From: Prorocentrum cordatum
Lineage: Eukaryota; Sar; Dinophyceae; Prorocentrales; Prorocentraceae
Assembly: GCA_963575745.1 (NCBI GenBank)
Contig: CAUYUJ010015293.1
Location: 62,001 to 126,000, forward strand
Direction of reading: 5' to 3'
DNA: 64,000 bases
Below the pieces are notes generated by a model, which saw nothing but the letters and a program-made list of their open reading frames with translations, did no database searches and had not been told where the DNA came from. The position numbers and the translations under genes were made by a program. The stretch's first letter is position 1, and every line of letters begins with the position of its first letter. Below, piece after piece: positions 51,781 through 61,205 of this stretch.

Positions 51781-52374
51781 TCATCTCCGTGGGGCCGTGG
51801 ACTGAAAACATCACATTGGCGGGCGCCTGGGCCCCCCAGCCACCCCCCGAAGGCACTGCCTGGCCAGCCCACTCTTTGGGTGACCCAACAGGGGGTCCAG
51901 CTGCAAGGGGGTGGTGCAATAGATTTGGGGCAATTCTCTTGCAAACGTTTTGCGCAGGAGAATTGTATTGCGTTGTGCTGCATCTCGTGTATAGCACGCG
52001 AAAGTCCAGCAATCCATCTGCGCCCCGGAATGTATTGCACGCCCCAAGTGCATCTGCATCCCCACACATCCACTGCACCACCCCCTTGTCGCTGGACCCC
52101 CTTTTGAGCCAACCCGACACTCCCATAGACCTCCCGCATGGTGCGCTGCCTTGCCGCAGCGCGGACCCCCCCCCACCCCCCCCCCGAGGCGGCCTGGGCC
52201 GCTCCCCGTCTGTGCGGCGCGGGCCGCTCTTCTCCCGCGGGCTCCCGCCGCGACGGCCCCCCGGGGCGGCGAGACGGCCCTCTCGAGGCCCGAAGGAGTC
52301 CCCGCAATGGCCGCCGCGATCCCAGAGATCCGACGCTCCGACCACGACCTGCAAAGCGGCCGGCTTGGGGCTGC

Positions 52375-52510
52375 CGTCGGCCTCCGGAGGCCCTCGCCCG
52401 GGCCGCGGGACCGTCAGAGAGCGAATCGGGGGGAACGCCGGCCCCGGGGAGGTGGTCCAGACCCACATGGCCCACGCACCGGCAAGAATTGGAGCGGCCA
52501 GATGTCTGGG
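52375..52510 (+). repeat. Family E repeat, tandem copy 1
   Basis: CGTCGGCCTCCGGAGGCCCT, GGGACCGTCAGAGAGCGAAT, GGTGGTCCAGACCCACATGG and GAGCGGCCAGATGTCTGGGG. Confidence 0.85.
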
Positions 52511-52561
52511 GCGATCCCAGAGATCCGACGCTCCGACAAACACTGGAGCGGCCGGGTTGTG

Positions 52562-52700
52562 GCCGTTTTCGGCCTCTGGGGGCCCTCTCCAGGCCTCGGG
52601 GCCGTCAAAAAATGGCTCAGGACGAAAAGCCCGCCCCGAAGGAAAGTGGTCCAGACCTCCGGGCCCGCGCACCGACAAAGATGGGAGCGGCCAAAGGCCT
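52562..52700 (+). repeat. Family E repeat, tandem copy 2
   Basis: TTTTCGGCCTCTGGGGGCCC, GGCCGTCAAAAAATGGCTCA and GTGGTCCAGACCTCCGGGCC. The two copies are linked by CCAGAGATCCGACGCTCCGA, which also precedes copy 1. Confidence 0.88.
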
Positions 52701-52749
52701 GGGACCCTCTCCTGCCCCGCCCCGGTCCGAAGGGCCCCGTCCAGGCCTG

Positions 52750-52930
52750 GCGAAAGGGGAGGATAGCAAAGGGGGGGTCTGAGAATCAGCTCACGTGGCT
52801 GATTTTCCCGGCGCCTCCCAGCGCCGGAGGCGGCCACTCCTCGAGGAATGGGCCCCTCGGTGGGGCGGAAACCAGCTGCATGCAGCAGCTTTCGTGCCCC
52901 CCCCCTTTCCGTATCCCCCCTTTCGCCCGG
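52750..52930 (+). mobile_element. Family G element, copy with terminal inverted repeats
   Basis: Left CGAAAGGGGAGGATAGCAAA; right, in complement, GGGCGAAAGGGGGGATACGG. The interior has AGCTGATTTTCCCGGCGCCT and ACCAGCTGCATGCAGCAGCT. Confidence 0.82.
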
Positions 52931-53235
52931 CCCGACGCTCCGAAGGGTCCCGCCCCCGTCCTTCTTCGGCTTCGAGGACGCTGCCGTCTGCCCGCGGCTG
53001 CGGTCGCCGTCCTCGAAGATGCTGAACATCGGGCGCCGGGCAACGGGCCGCGCGGGCGGGCACGGAGCGAGCGAACCGGTCGGGGCTCCGCCCCGGCCGC
53101 ACGGGGTATCGAGCAGGAGCGGGGCTGCGGCCCCCCGCCCATGCCCCGACGCTTCGCCCGCGAGAGAGGCATCACAAAGGAAGGCTTCCCAGACCCCCTC
53201 GATTCATGGCATAAATCACGAAGGAAATGATTCCT

Positions 53236-53460
53236 GAGTTTCGGCCTCTGGGGGCCCCCACATGGCCTCGGGACCGTCACAAAACGACTCAGGATGGAAA
53301 GCAGGCCATGGGGAAGGAGTCGGGACCTCTGGGAGGTCGACGTTATGGAAGCATCATGACCTCGGGGGTCTGGGCTTGTGGCAGCTCTCGGTCTGCGGGG
53401 GCCCTCACGGGGCCTCGGGGGCGTCGAAGAAACGACACAGGATGAAGCACCAGTCCCGTA
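53236..53460 (+). repeat. Family E, two tandem copies
   Basis: 53236-53375 is nearly full-length (GGCCTCGGGACCGTCACAAA, TCGACGTTATGGAAGCATCA). A second, 3'-truncated copy (CGGTCTGCGGGGGCCCTCAC, CGTCGAAGAAACGACACAGG) follows at 53393. Confidence 0.87.
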
Positions 53461-53470
53461 GAGGAAAAAG

Positions 53471-53613
53471 AACTATGCACATACACCGATTCTGGCCAGG
53501 CCCATCCTGAGCCCAGGATCGGTGCATACGCCCTCCTACCTTGGCCAGGAAGGCATATGCACCGATCCTGGGTCAAGGATGGGCCTTGCCAGGATCGGTG
53601 CATGTGCATAGTT
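53471..53613 (+). mobile_element. Family Q foldback, ~60-bp arms
   Basis: AACTATGCACATACACCGAT, TCTGGCCAGGCCCATCCTGA and CCCAGGATCGGTGCATACGCC (less its last base) are mirrored by GGCATATGCACCGATCCTGG, GTCAAGGATGGGCCTTGCCA and GGATCGGTGCATGTGCATAG. The loop is about 19 bp. Confidence 0.9.
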
Positions 53614-53814
53614 CTCTTCGCCCGATCCCGGGGAAGGGGGTCCAGACCTCTGGGCAGCCACAGGGCGAAGACCAATCCCGGCGGAGGACATGCAGATGCC
53701 GGAGCTGACCCCATCGGAGGAGGGCCGGTCGAGACAGCGGCTGGCCCTCGGTCGGGACCTCCGTCGGCGTGACTTTCTCAATCGCGTGGTCGGGGCCTCT
53801 CCCCCGGGGGTGGT

Positions 53815-53910
53815 TCCTCCTCCTCCCCCCCTCCTCCTCCCCCTCGTCCTCCTCCTCCTCCTCCTCCCCCTCCCCCTCCCCCTCCTCCCCCTCCTTGTTC
53901 TGCTCCTCCT
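53815..53910 (+). repeat. (CCT)n tract
   Basis: CCT/CCC triplets within GC-rich DNA. Confidence 0.93.
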
Positions 53911-54078
53911 CGTTTGGTCGTCCCGGATCCGTTTCTGATGGTCCCTGGGCCCGACGACGCCCCCCCCCCCCCCCCCAAGAGCAGATTCTCGGAGGCCTGG
54001 GCCCGAGATGGCCACGGGATCTCACCGGGCCTGAGCGGGCCCCCCCAAGAGAGCATGTCCTCGGAGGTCTGGGCTATA

Positions 54079-54205
54079 GGGTCGAGTCGGGCCCGTCCCC
54101 CTACAGGGGGATGTTCGACGAGACATAAAACATACACCAAAAATGCTAGAAAATGAAATGATCCAAACATAGTCGGGGGAGTGTTTTTTTTTGAGTATTT
54201 GGACT
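54079..54205 (+). mobile_element. Family B element, left part only
   Basis: GAGTCGGGCCCGTCCCCCTA followed by CAGGGGGATGTTCGACGA and the family's A/T-rich centre. No right inverted end was found. Confidence 0.65.
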
Positions 54206-54245
54206 ACAGGGTGGGGCCCCGGGTGGGGGCCGCGTGCCGAGAGCT

Positions 54246-54546
54246 GCAGCGGACCCTGTGGCGGAGCCTATGGCCGGGCCCGCCGCGGGGGCGGAGCGAG
54301 CTCGCCTGGCGCGGCAGCAGAAAGGGCCCCCCATATAGGGCGCGGAGGTGGCCGCCGGGGCTGCTGCACGAGGGGGCACGGCGTGCTCAAGAGTGGATGC
54401 TCGAGCTGGAGCGGACCCCTCTGGCGGAGCCTGCCGGGGGCGGAGCGAGCTCGCCTGCACGGCAGAAAGGGCCCCCATATAGGGCGAGGAGATGGCCGCC
54501 GGGGCTGCTGCACGAGGGGGCACGGCGTGCTCAAAAGTGGATGCTC
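54246..54546 (+). repeat. Tandem duplication, ~150 bp
   Basis: GGGGCGGAGCGAGCTCGCCT, AGAAAGGGCCCCC.ATATAGGGCG, GGCCGCCGGGGCTGCTGCAC and GAGGGGGCACGGCGTGCTCA occur twice, with small deletions in the second unit. Confidence 0.92.
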
Positions 54547-54647
54547 GGGCGGGATATGTCTGGCCCAGTCCAGCCCATACAACGGGTTGCGGGTGCCCTG
54601 GGAGGCTTCGGGGGGGTCGAGGATCCGGGCTGAGCGGGCTCCGCTGG

Positions 54648-54800
54648 GCCAAGTTGGCTCCGCCCACTTAGCGGAGTACCGGACCCCTCCAAGCCACTTT
54701 GGGTACCTCTAGCCCACTTGTGAGCTAGCATCGGCCAGATATATAACACACCTCGGCATCCGCCTCTGAGCCCCCCTTCCCCTCAGCAGTCCCCGCAATC
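54648..54800 (+). repeat. Family M repeat, copy 3
   Basis: GGCTCCGCCCACTTAGCGGA and CACCTCGGCATCCGCCTCTG followed by AGCCCCCCTTCCCCTCAGCA. Confidence 0.75.
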
Positions 54801-54869
54801 ATCTCGGCAAGGACATAGTTAGGTCTTAGGCCGCCGCGGAACGAAACACGGCAGGTGTGTTGTCCCCTC

Positions 54870-55110
54870 ACTTCTGGCGGGGCCCTTACCAGGCCGGGGG
54901 CCGTCAGAAAACGACTTGGGATGAGAAACAGGTCGCAAGGAAGAGGTCCAGGCCCTGACGTCCGGCCGCTCTATCTTTGTTCGATGCCTGGGCCCCAGAG
55001 GTCTGCATCACTTCCCTGGGGCCCGTTCTTCGTCCCGCGTTGCTCTGTGACGGTCCCGAGGCCGGGCGAGGGCCCCCTGGAGGCCAAAAACAGCCCCCCC
55101 CACACGGGCC
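54870..55110. repeat. Family E head-to-head inverted pair
   Basis: Plus copy 54870-54975 (GGCCGTCAGAAAACGACTTG, GAAGAGGTCCAGGCCCTGAC) meets a minus copy 54985-55110 (GGGCCCCAGAGGTCTGCATC, CTGTGACGGTCCCGAGGCCG, GGGCGAGGGCCCCCTGGAGG). Confidence 0.82.
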
Positions 55111-55119
55111 GCGCTCCAA

Positions 55120-55965
55120 CTTCTGCTGGGGCGTCGGCTCTCTGGCGACCTGTGGGGGTCCGCGCCGTGGCAGGCAGCAGTCGCGCAGGAGCGTCGGAGG
55201 TCTGGGGCGGGAGGCGGGGGCGGGGCACGGGCAGGCGGAGGAGGGCCAGGAGCGTGCCTGGACTCTGGAGCTTTCTTTCCTCTCTGTTTGCTGCACGGAG
55301 CGCCGCCGAGAGTGTGACCAGCGGCCACCGGCGTGGCGGATTGCGCCCAGTGCGAAGAAGGCAAACCGAAGAGGGATCAGTGCCATCGTGCGTGCGGGCA
55401 GCAGAGCAGGGGCGGGGCACCGTGGACCAGCACACCCCGCTGCCCCGCCTGTGGACAGACGAAGGCAGTGGGCGCGAGGGCAAGCAGGAGCGAGGCAGGG
55501 AGGGAGCTCTTCCTTGGGGGCGTGCCTGCTTCCACGCGGCTTGCGGGGGGGGGGGGCGACAGCCCAACTGCGGGTGACTCCAGAGGCCAGCTCCGCGACA
55601 GAAGAGGGAGCACGGGCCAGCCTGGGGCATCCGGGAGGAGGTCAGCACGCACTCAGACCCTGGGTACCAACGTCACGAACACACCGCATCATCGCAAGAA
55701 AGAACTCGATGGGGGCCCTGGACCCCATCTTTCTGCTGCATTTCTCGAGCGGGTTGATCAGTGAGGGTCCCAGGGCGCGAGGCAAAGCAAAGTCGCCCCT
55801 TGTTGAAAAAATGCAACGCCAAAGCAAAGGTCGTAGCGGCACGGACCTGCCGACATCTTGCGCGCCGAGCGCGCACGTCCTCCCGGGGCCCAGAGATGAG
55901 GAGAATCTCAAGAGGTCCTTCGGGACCCAGACATCCGGACATCCGACGCCGTGGTTTTCTCGTAG
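55120..55965. other. GC-rich spacer, no gene recognised
   Basis: Open frames on both strands are compositional. The segment GGACCCCATCTTTCTGCTGC (55721) also occurs, with one or two changes, at 26044 (GGACCCCATCTTCCTGCGGC), so a further dispersed repeat is likely. Confidence 0.45.
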
Positions 55966-55969
55966 CGTG

Positions 55970-56075
55970 GCTCCCCAGAAGCCTCGACCCCTTCCCCCCG
56001 ACCAGTTGCTCCTCCCGAGCCGATTTCTGACGGTCCGGGGGCCTGGCGGGGTCCCCTGGAGGCCGAACATAGCAA
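55970..56075 (-). repeat. Family E repeat
   Basis: GGCTCCCCAGAAGCCTCGAC, CTCCCGAGCCGATTTCTGAC and GGTCCGGGGGCCTGGCGGGG. Confidence 0.8.
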
Positions 56076-56094
56076 CCCAAACAAGTGGCAGCGG

Positions 56095-56405
56095 GAAGGA
56101 GAAGGAGGAGAAGGAGGAGGAGGAGGAGGAGGAGGAGGAGGAGGAGGAGGAGGAGGAGGAGGAGGAGGAGGAGGAGGAGGAGGAGGAGGAGGAGGAGGAG
56201 GAGGAGGAGGAGGAGGAGGAGGAGGAGGAGGAGGAGGAGGAGGAGGAGGAGGAGAGGAGGAGGAGGAGGAGGAGGAGGAGGAGGAGGAGGGAGGAGAAGG
56301 AGGAGGAGGAGGAGGAGGAGGAGGAGGAGGGAGGAGGAGGAGGAGGAGGAGGAGGAGGAGGAGGAGGAGGAGAGGAGGAGGAGGAGGAGGAGGAGGGGGA
56401 GGGAG
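56095..56405 (+). repeat. (GGA)n tract, long pure run
   Basis: About 300 bp of GGA triplets with a few GGGA and GAGA breaks. Confidence 0.97.
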
Positions 56406-56515
56406 AGACGGGTAATCCTCCTTCATCTGTCCACGACGAGAAGGACTGTGGGGAGGGCAAGGCGACACCGCGGACTGGGCGGAGAAGCGGTAAACGTCGG
56501 TCTACTGGTCCAGGA

Positions 56516-56760
56516 GTCTCACAAATGGGGTCCGAGTAAGTTTAGGTCGGACATGTCCTCCTACATGGGGATTCTGGATCACAAATAACAAGTAGTAAAA
56601 AAAAAAAAAAAAACTTGACAACTAAAAACAAACAATCGTCCCCATACTATTTGTTGACTATTTTTTGTTCCTCCTGTAGAGGGACACGCCCGACCTACGA
56701 GTAGGTGGGGTCGCAGGATCGCGCCGCATCGGCGATGCATCGTCGACGACTCGCTTAGAA
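56516..56760 (+). mobile_element. Family A element split by a family B insertion
   Basis: The A terminus AATGGGGTCCGAGTA stops at 56538. After the B element, CGAGTAGGTGGGGTCGCAGG and GATCGCGCCGCATCGGCGAT resume the A sequence in register. Only the left half of A remains. Confidence 0.8.
56543..56697 (+). mobile_element. Family B element nested in family A
   Basis: Ends TAGGTCGGACATGTCCTCCT and, in complement, TAGGTCGGGCGTGTCCCTCT. An A run of 18 and TTGACTATTTTTTGTTCCTC lie inside. CGAGTA occurs on both sides. Confidence 0.87.
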
Positions 56761-57249
56761 TCTGTTCCCAGAACCATCCCAAGGTCCACCTGGTGCTATT
56801 GTTCACCATAGATCCGTTTTTGACGGTTCCTGGGCCCGAAAACGGCCCCAGGAAGCTGAACAACCATGAGGGTGCACAAGTGTTTACCTAAGACCTGTGG
56901 CAACATGCTCACTCGTGTTTTGAATCAGACCAGCCCTTACTTCAGACTTTCATGTTCACCGACCTTATTTAGCGACTTGATCAAGTGCTTGAATAAACAC
57001 TCGAGGTCAGAAGACGGTTCTGGGCGCATGTTATGGAGCGACTCCTGCTCTGCATCACCCTGCTAATAATCCATCGCCAGCGTGGGTTCTTGTGTTACTG
57101 GAGAGGGCGGGTACGCAAAGGCCCGCTGATTCGTTGAAGCTGAGTGACAATTCTCACGTGTTGCTGCTCTCGGTCTCTACAACATCGCCGACGCAGGTGT
57201 GACAAATTATTCAAATACCCTGGCCTCGCCGATCGAATCTCGCCTGACT

Positions 57250-57330
57250 CGCACGAGCATGGGGATACTTCGGACGCGCGCGCACGCGCGTGCGCCAATT
57301 ATTGACTATTTGCGTATCCCCACCATGCAA
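57250..57330 (+). repeat. Family S-related inverted pair
   Basis: GCATGGGGATACTTCGGACG and GCGTATCCCCACCATGC flank GCGCGCACGCGCGTGCGC, a GC palindrome. Confidence 0.7.
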
Positions 57331-57479
57331 TTCAGAAGCGATGCACAGCAGAGCTGACGGGAGAGGGGAAGTAGAGACAGATGTGGTGAAGCCAAGCTGA
57401 AAACAATGGTGAAATCAGTGTCCCTAGGGGCAAGGGGGAACGTGGAGGGCCACGAGGGCAATCTCTGGGGCCCGCGTGG

Positions 57480-57760
57480 GGGACTACAGGGATGATGCTG
57501 TTGATGACGATGATGAAGAGGAGGAGGAGGAGGAGGAAGAGAAGAAGGACGAAAATAAGGGAGCCAAGAGAAGAAACGCGAACATGAGGTAGGACGGGCT
57601 GGGAAGGAAGGAAAGGAGGAGAAGGAGGAGGAGGAGGAGAGATATAGTGGGAAAGGTGAGGCAACATGAGAAGGGAAGGAGGAGGAGGAGGAAGAGAAAG
57701 AGGAGGCAGAGGGAGAAGGAGCCGGAAACGAGTGAAGGAGGAGGAGGAGGGCGACTGGAT
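57480..57760 (+). repeat. Purine-rich (GGA/GAAGGA)n tract
   Basis: GATGATGA then GGAGGAGGA and GAAAGGAGGAGAAGG, interrupted by short mixed sequence at 57560-57600. Confidence 0.88.
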
Positions 57761-58007
57761 TTCCAACCATGGCTGGACAACGATTACATCTGCATTTTAG
57801 CGCCAACACCTGACATCAACACTTTTGCATCCTCGTGGAAAATAACAAACCTTTCCGAACCCAGAACCTCGTGCCTGTCCGCCCTTCCTGCTGGCCGGAA
57901 CCAGTGCTGGACAGAACGTGTAGCCAGCATCGAGGCGAGATCGCGATTCCTGAATCAGTTGTGAGGACGTCTCAGGAGAAACGGCCGCCCGACCGGGCGT
58001 CCTAGGG

Positions 58008-58156
58008 TTAGGCGGGTGTGTCCTCCTACAGGCGGATTTTGGACGAACAACAAAAATATTCAAAACATATTGCAAAGTGATGCTTGAAAAGTCGTCCCCA
58101 CACTATTTTTGGACAACTTTTGAATCTTACTCCTGTAGAGGGATACGCCCGACTGA
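58008..58156 (+). mobile_element. Family B MITE-like element, copy 5
   Basis: TTAGGCGGGTGTGTCCTCCT at left and, in complement, TTCAGTCGGGCGTATCCCTC at right. CTACAGGCGGATTTTGGACG is subterminal. Confidence 0.83.
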
Positions 58157-58329
58157 ATCCTTGGGCTCCCCGTCGCCCCTGTGGGACTCCTCCGGGGTTC
58201 TCTTCGACTACTTCTAGAGCCCTGTAGTGGAAGACGTTGAAGAGCAATGCCTCCGCGGGCCTCGCGGCGCACGAGGCGCGCGCGCGCGGAGGCGGGCGAG
58301 GACGCGCGAGCGTGCACCGCGCGTGGCAG

Positions 58330-58405
58330 GCACGAGGTCCGAGCGACCCGCGAGAAGCCCGAGGCCTTTTGGGACCTTTTGGCTAGGCGCAAGAAGGTCG
58401 TGCAG
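58330..58405 (+). CDS. Candidate internal exon
   Basis: GCGTGGCAG followed by G could be an acceptor, and GTCGTGCAG|GTGACG a canonical donor. The 76 bp between read HEVRATREKPEAFWDLLARR then KKVVQ, a natural helical composition. The minus strand is also open here but is rich in Arg/Pro/Ala. The phase does not join simply to the next candidate exon. Confidence 0.35.
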
Positions 58406-58474
58406 GTGACGAGATGTGAGCCCCGCGGCTGAGCGCGGGAAGGCCTCGTGAGCGCCTCTGGTGCAATATATACA

Positions 58475-58650
58475 GACGGCCCAGCGCGCGAGTTGGCACC
58501 GCGGCGCGGTGCGCCAAGAAAATTCCTTCGTTCCGAATTCGGCGACGGGGCCCGCCCAGAGCTTAACAAGCTGGTGGACAGCCCAATGCCCAGCTCCACT
58601 CAGCCAGCTGTGGGGCTGGTCCTGGGGAACGCCCCCCTGGAGGAGGAGGA
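58475..58650 (+). CDS. Candidate exon running into a GGA tract
   Basis: After GCAATATATACAG the frame reads GPARELAPRRGAPRKFLRSE, FGDGARPELNKLVDSPMPSS and TQPAVGLVLGNAPLEEEEGG, then runs into poly-Glu from the GGA tract. Composition is protein-like up to the tract. The opposite strand is open too but unusually rich in Trp, His and Cys. Function unknown. Confidence 0.35.
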
Positions 58651-59080
58651 GGGAGGAGAGGAGGAGGAGGAGGAGGAGGAGGAGGAGGAGGAGGAGGAGG
58701 AGGAGGAGGGGAGGAGGAGGAGGAGGAGGAGGAGGAGGAGGAGGAGGAGGAGGGAGGAGGGGAGGAGGAGGAGGAGGAGGGGGGGAGGGGGAGGGGGAGG
58801 GGGGAGGGAGGAGGAGGGGGAGGGGAAGGGGAGGAGGAGGAGGGAAGGAGGAGGAGGAGGAGGAGGAGGAGGAGGGGAGGAGAGGAGGAGGAGGAGGAGG
58901 AGGAGGAGGAGGAGGAGGAGGAGGAGGAGGAGGAGGAGGAGGAGGAGGAGGGGGAGGGGGAGGAGGAGGGGAGGAGGAGGAGGAGGAGGAGGAGGAGGAG
59001 GAGGAGGAGGAGGAGGAGGAGGATGAGGAGAGGGAGGAGGCGGAGGCGGAGGCGGAGGAGGAGGAGGAGGAGGAAAAGTA
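58640..59080 (+). repeat. (GGA)n purine tract
   Basis: GGA triplets with GGGGGA, GGAGGC and GATGAG variants. Confidence 0.96.
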
Positions 59081-59567
59081 AAAGAGTAAGAAGCACCAGC
59101 CCAATATCTTCCTGAGATACGAAGGGGGAAGGAGCTTGATGACGGAGGAGAATGAGGCCCCCCCACCCGTCCCTGGCGGGCGCTAGGGAGGGGCTCGGGA
59201 GCACGATATGGGCCCTCTGGGTCGCCTAACTTCGGCCACCGCTCCCCGCGATGGGCGACGCGTGGCTGTCTTCGCGCCCTTGCGCCGCCCCCTGGAGATG
59301 AGCAGCTCTCCGGCCAGTGCCCGCGGCGCGCGAGGCGCGATGGTCTTCGCGCCCCCCAGGACTCCAGGGGGGACCCCGTCCCAGACCCCCGACACCGTGC
59401 TTCCTGTGCTCCATCCAGAACAGGAGCATGGTATCGACTACAGAATTGATTTACCTCGATATTCGTTTTGCCTTTCGAGAACCCACGGAAAAATAGCGGA
59501 CTCGGCAGGAAAAAACACGTATGTGGTAAAGCAATTATGTAGTCGATCACCCACTCGAAGAACGTGG

Positions 59568-59685
59568 ACGCCCCGAGGTCCTGACGCCTTCCCCGGGACG
59601 GCTCCTTCATCCCAACCGTCTCTTATCGGCTTCCCGCGGCCTGGTTAAGGGCCCCTCGGAGGCCAACAGTTGCAAGAAGCCTTCC
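59568..59685 (-). repeat. Family E repeat
   Basis: CCCCGAGGTCCTGACGCCTT, CCCCGGGACGGCTCCTTCAT and GGCCCCTCGGAGGCCAA. Confidence 0.78.
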
Positions 59686-59763
59686 GTCGCAAGTCGTGCA
59701 CGACCCGACATCGGCATGGCATGAGGCATGAGCACGACGCCCAACACCGAATGATGCCTAGAG

Positions 59764-59880
59764 CGGACAGCGGCTGCTGTTGGGCCAGCGACCTGCCTCA
59801 AACGGACAACGCCTGCGGCGACGCCGACAGCGAGGCCTGCTCTCAGATGGGCAAGCGCTGCTGTCGGTTTTCGTCCCCGC
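59764..59880 (+). repeat. Family O repeat, copy 2
   Basis: CGGACAGCGGCTGCTGTTGG, ACCTGCCTCAAACGGACAAC and GCGGCGACGCCGACAGCGAG. Confidence 0.75.
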
Positions 59881-59920
59881 TCCGATTGTACCGAGATCTT
59901 CACGTGCGCCGACAAGGGGA

Positions 59921-60103
59921 GCATACAGCCAACCCGTATAGTAAGGATGCGCGGTAAGGATGCAAGGGCCTTGGACGCCCGTTTCGAAGCTTTTCGAGCG
60001 GGGCGAGGCAAACGAAAGTGGCGAAGGATGGACCGAGGAGGCAAGAATGCAAGGGTACCCTTGGGACGGTTACCCATCCTTACTGTGCGGGTTGACTGTA
60101 TGC
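59921..60103 (+). mobile_element. Family N element with 29-bp inverted ends
   Basis: GCATACAGCCAACCCGTATA plus GTAAGGATG at left is mirrored by CATCCTTACTGTGCGGGTTG plus ACTGTATGC at right. The interior includes AAGGGCCTTGGACGCCCGTT. Confidence 0.87.
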
Positions 60104-60223
60104 GCGGACGAGGGAGGGGGGCAGGGGACATGATGAAATGAGACGAGGGCGCCATGACATCTGGGAGACATCGTGGCCCCGACCATGACATCCAGCACCC
60201 CCCTGGTGAATCGCCCCCTATTG

Positions 60224-60382
60224 TTAGGTCGGGCATGTCCTCCGACAGGCAGAGTTGGGCAACAAAAACAAAAAATAGTCAAAACATACCCAAAAAGATT
60301 CCAGAGAGCACTAAAAAGCGCCCCCATACGATGTTTTGACTATTCTTGAATACTCCTCCTGTCGAGGGACGCGCCCGACTTC
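60224..60382 (+). mobile_element. Family B MITE-like element, copy 6
   Basis: TTAGGTCGGGCATGTCCTCC at left and, in complement, GAAGTCGGGCGCGTCCCTCG at right. The centre has inverted AATAGTCAAAACATA / ATGTTTTGACTATT. Confidence 0.87.
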
Positions 60383-60554
60383 ACACATCTATTGAACACA
60401 CCCGAGCTTCCGTCGCACCGACACCTGGGCCCTCGGGGCTGCCTCGCCTCCACCCTGCCGGGCCTAGCGGAGCCCGCACGGGCTGTCCTGCCGCCGCCGC
60501 GCATTGGCGCTCTCGCGGCCGAAGCGGGCGGCCCCTGGCAGCGAGAGCCGCGGC

Positions 60555-60775
60555 CCCCTCCCCATGGGGGCCCTCGCCGGGCCTCGGGACCGTGAGAAAA
60601 CGACTCGGGACGACAGACCAGCCCTGTACCCAGACCCCCACCCTCATGACTCTTTGTATGACGTCGACCCCTATATAGAGGTCTGGACCCATTCCCCGGG
60701 ACCAGTATATCATCATCCTTTTTTGACGTTCCCGAGGCCCAGAACATATAGGGGCCCCCAGAGGTCGGAAATATG
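60555..60775. repeat. Family E head-to-head inverted pair
   Basis: Plus copy 60555-60650 (GGGCCTCGGGACCGTGAGAA, AACGACTCGGGACGAC) and minus copy 60665-60775 (GAGGTCTGGACCCATTCCCC, TTTTTTGACGTTCCCGAGGC) meet around GACGTCGACCCC. Confidence 0.85.
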
Positions 60776-60840
60776 GGAAAACCTCCCGCCGGGAGTTTTT
60801 CATGGCTCGAGGGCGTCTGGGTACGGAAGTGGTCCAGGCT

Positions 60841-61032
60841 TAAGTCGGGCCTGACCCCCTACAGGGGGATTTTCAATGAAAAATGAAAACATACCCCAAA
60901 AATTGTCAAAAAGTAAGTTAAAAAAATAGTCAGTGGACTATTCTTCAGTATTTTTGACCTTTTTGATATATTTTTGGTGTATGTTTCACTTGTCGTCGAA
61001 AATCCCCCTGCAGGGGGACAGGCCCAGCATAA
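60841..61032 (+). mobile_element. Family B MITE-like element, copy 7
   Basis: TTAAGTCGGGCCTGACCCCC and, in complement, TTATGCTGGGCCTGTCCCCC. The subterminal CTACAGGGGGATTTTCAATG / GAAAATCCCCCTGCAGG pair extends the stem. Confidence 0.88.
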
Positions 61033-61205
61033 GTCCAGGCCTCCGGAGCCCACGCACCGAAAGTGGCGCGGCCGGAGGTCTGGGTCGGGCGCGCGGGGGC
61101 CGCAGCCGCGACCGGCCCCGCCACCTCCGGGGCGGGCGGAGGCTGCGCCTATCTAGGGGAGTGCCCGGTCGCGCAGCGAGGCGGGCCCGTCGCGCAGGGA
61201 TCGGG

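Noticed and set aside
54977-56539. 520-codon plus frame
   Set aside because: Combines family E repeat, GC-rich spacer and a GGA tract. No domain was recognised.
58450-58641. Minus-strand exon GGVPQDQPHSWLSGAGHWAV
   Set aside because: Very rich in Trp, His and Cys, as expected from the antisense of a coding-like plus frame. The plus reading is preferred.
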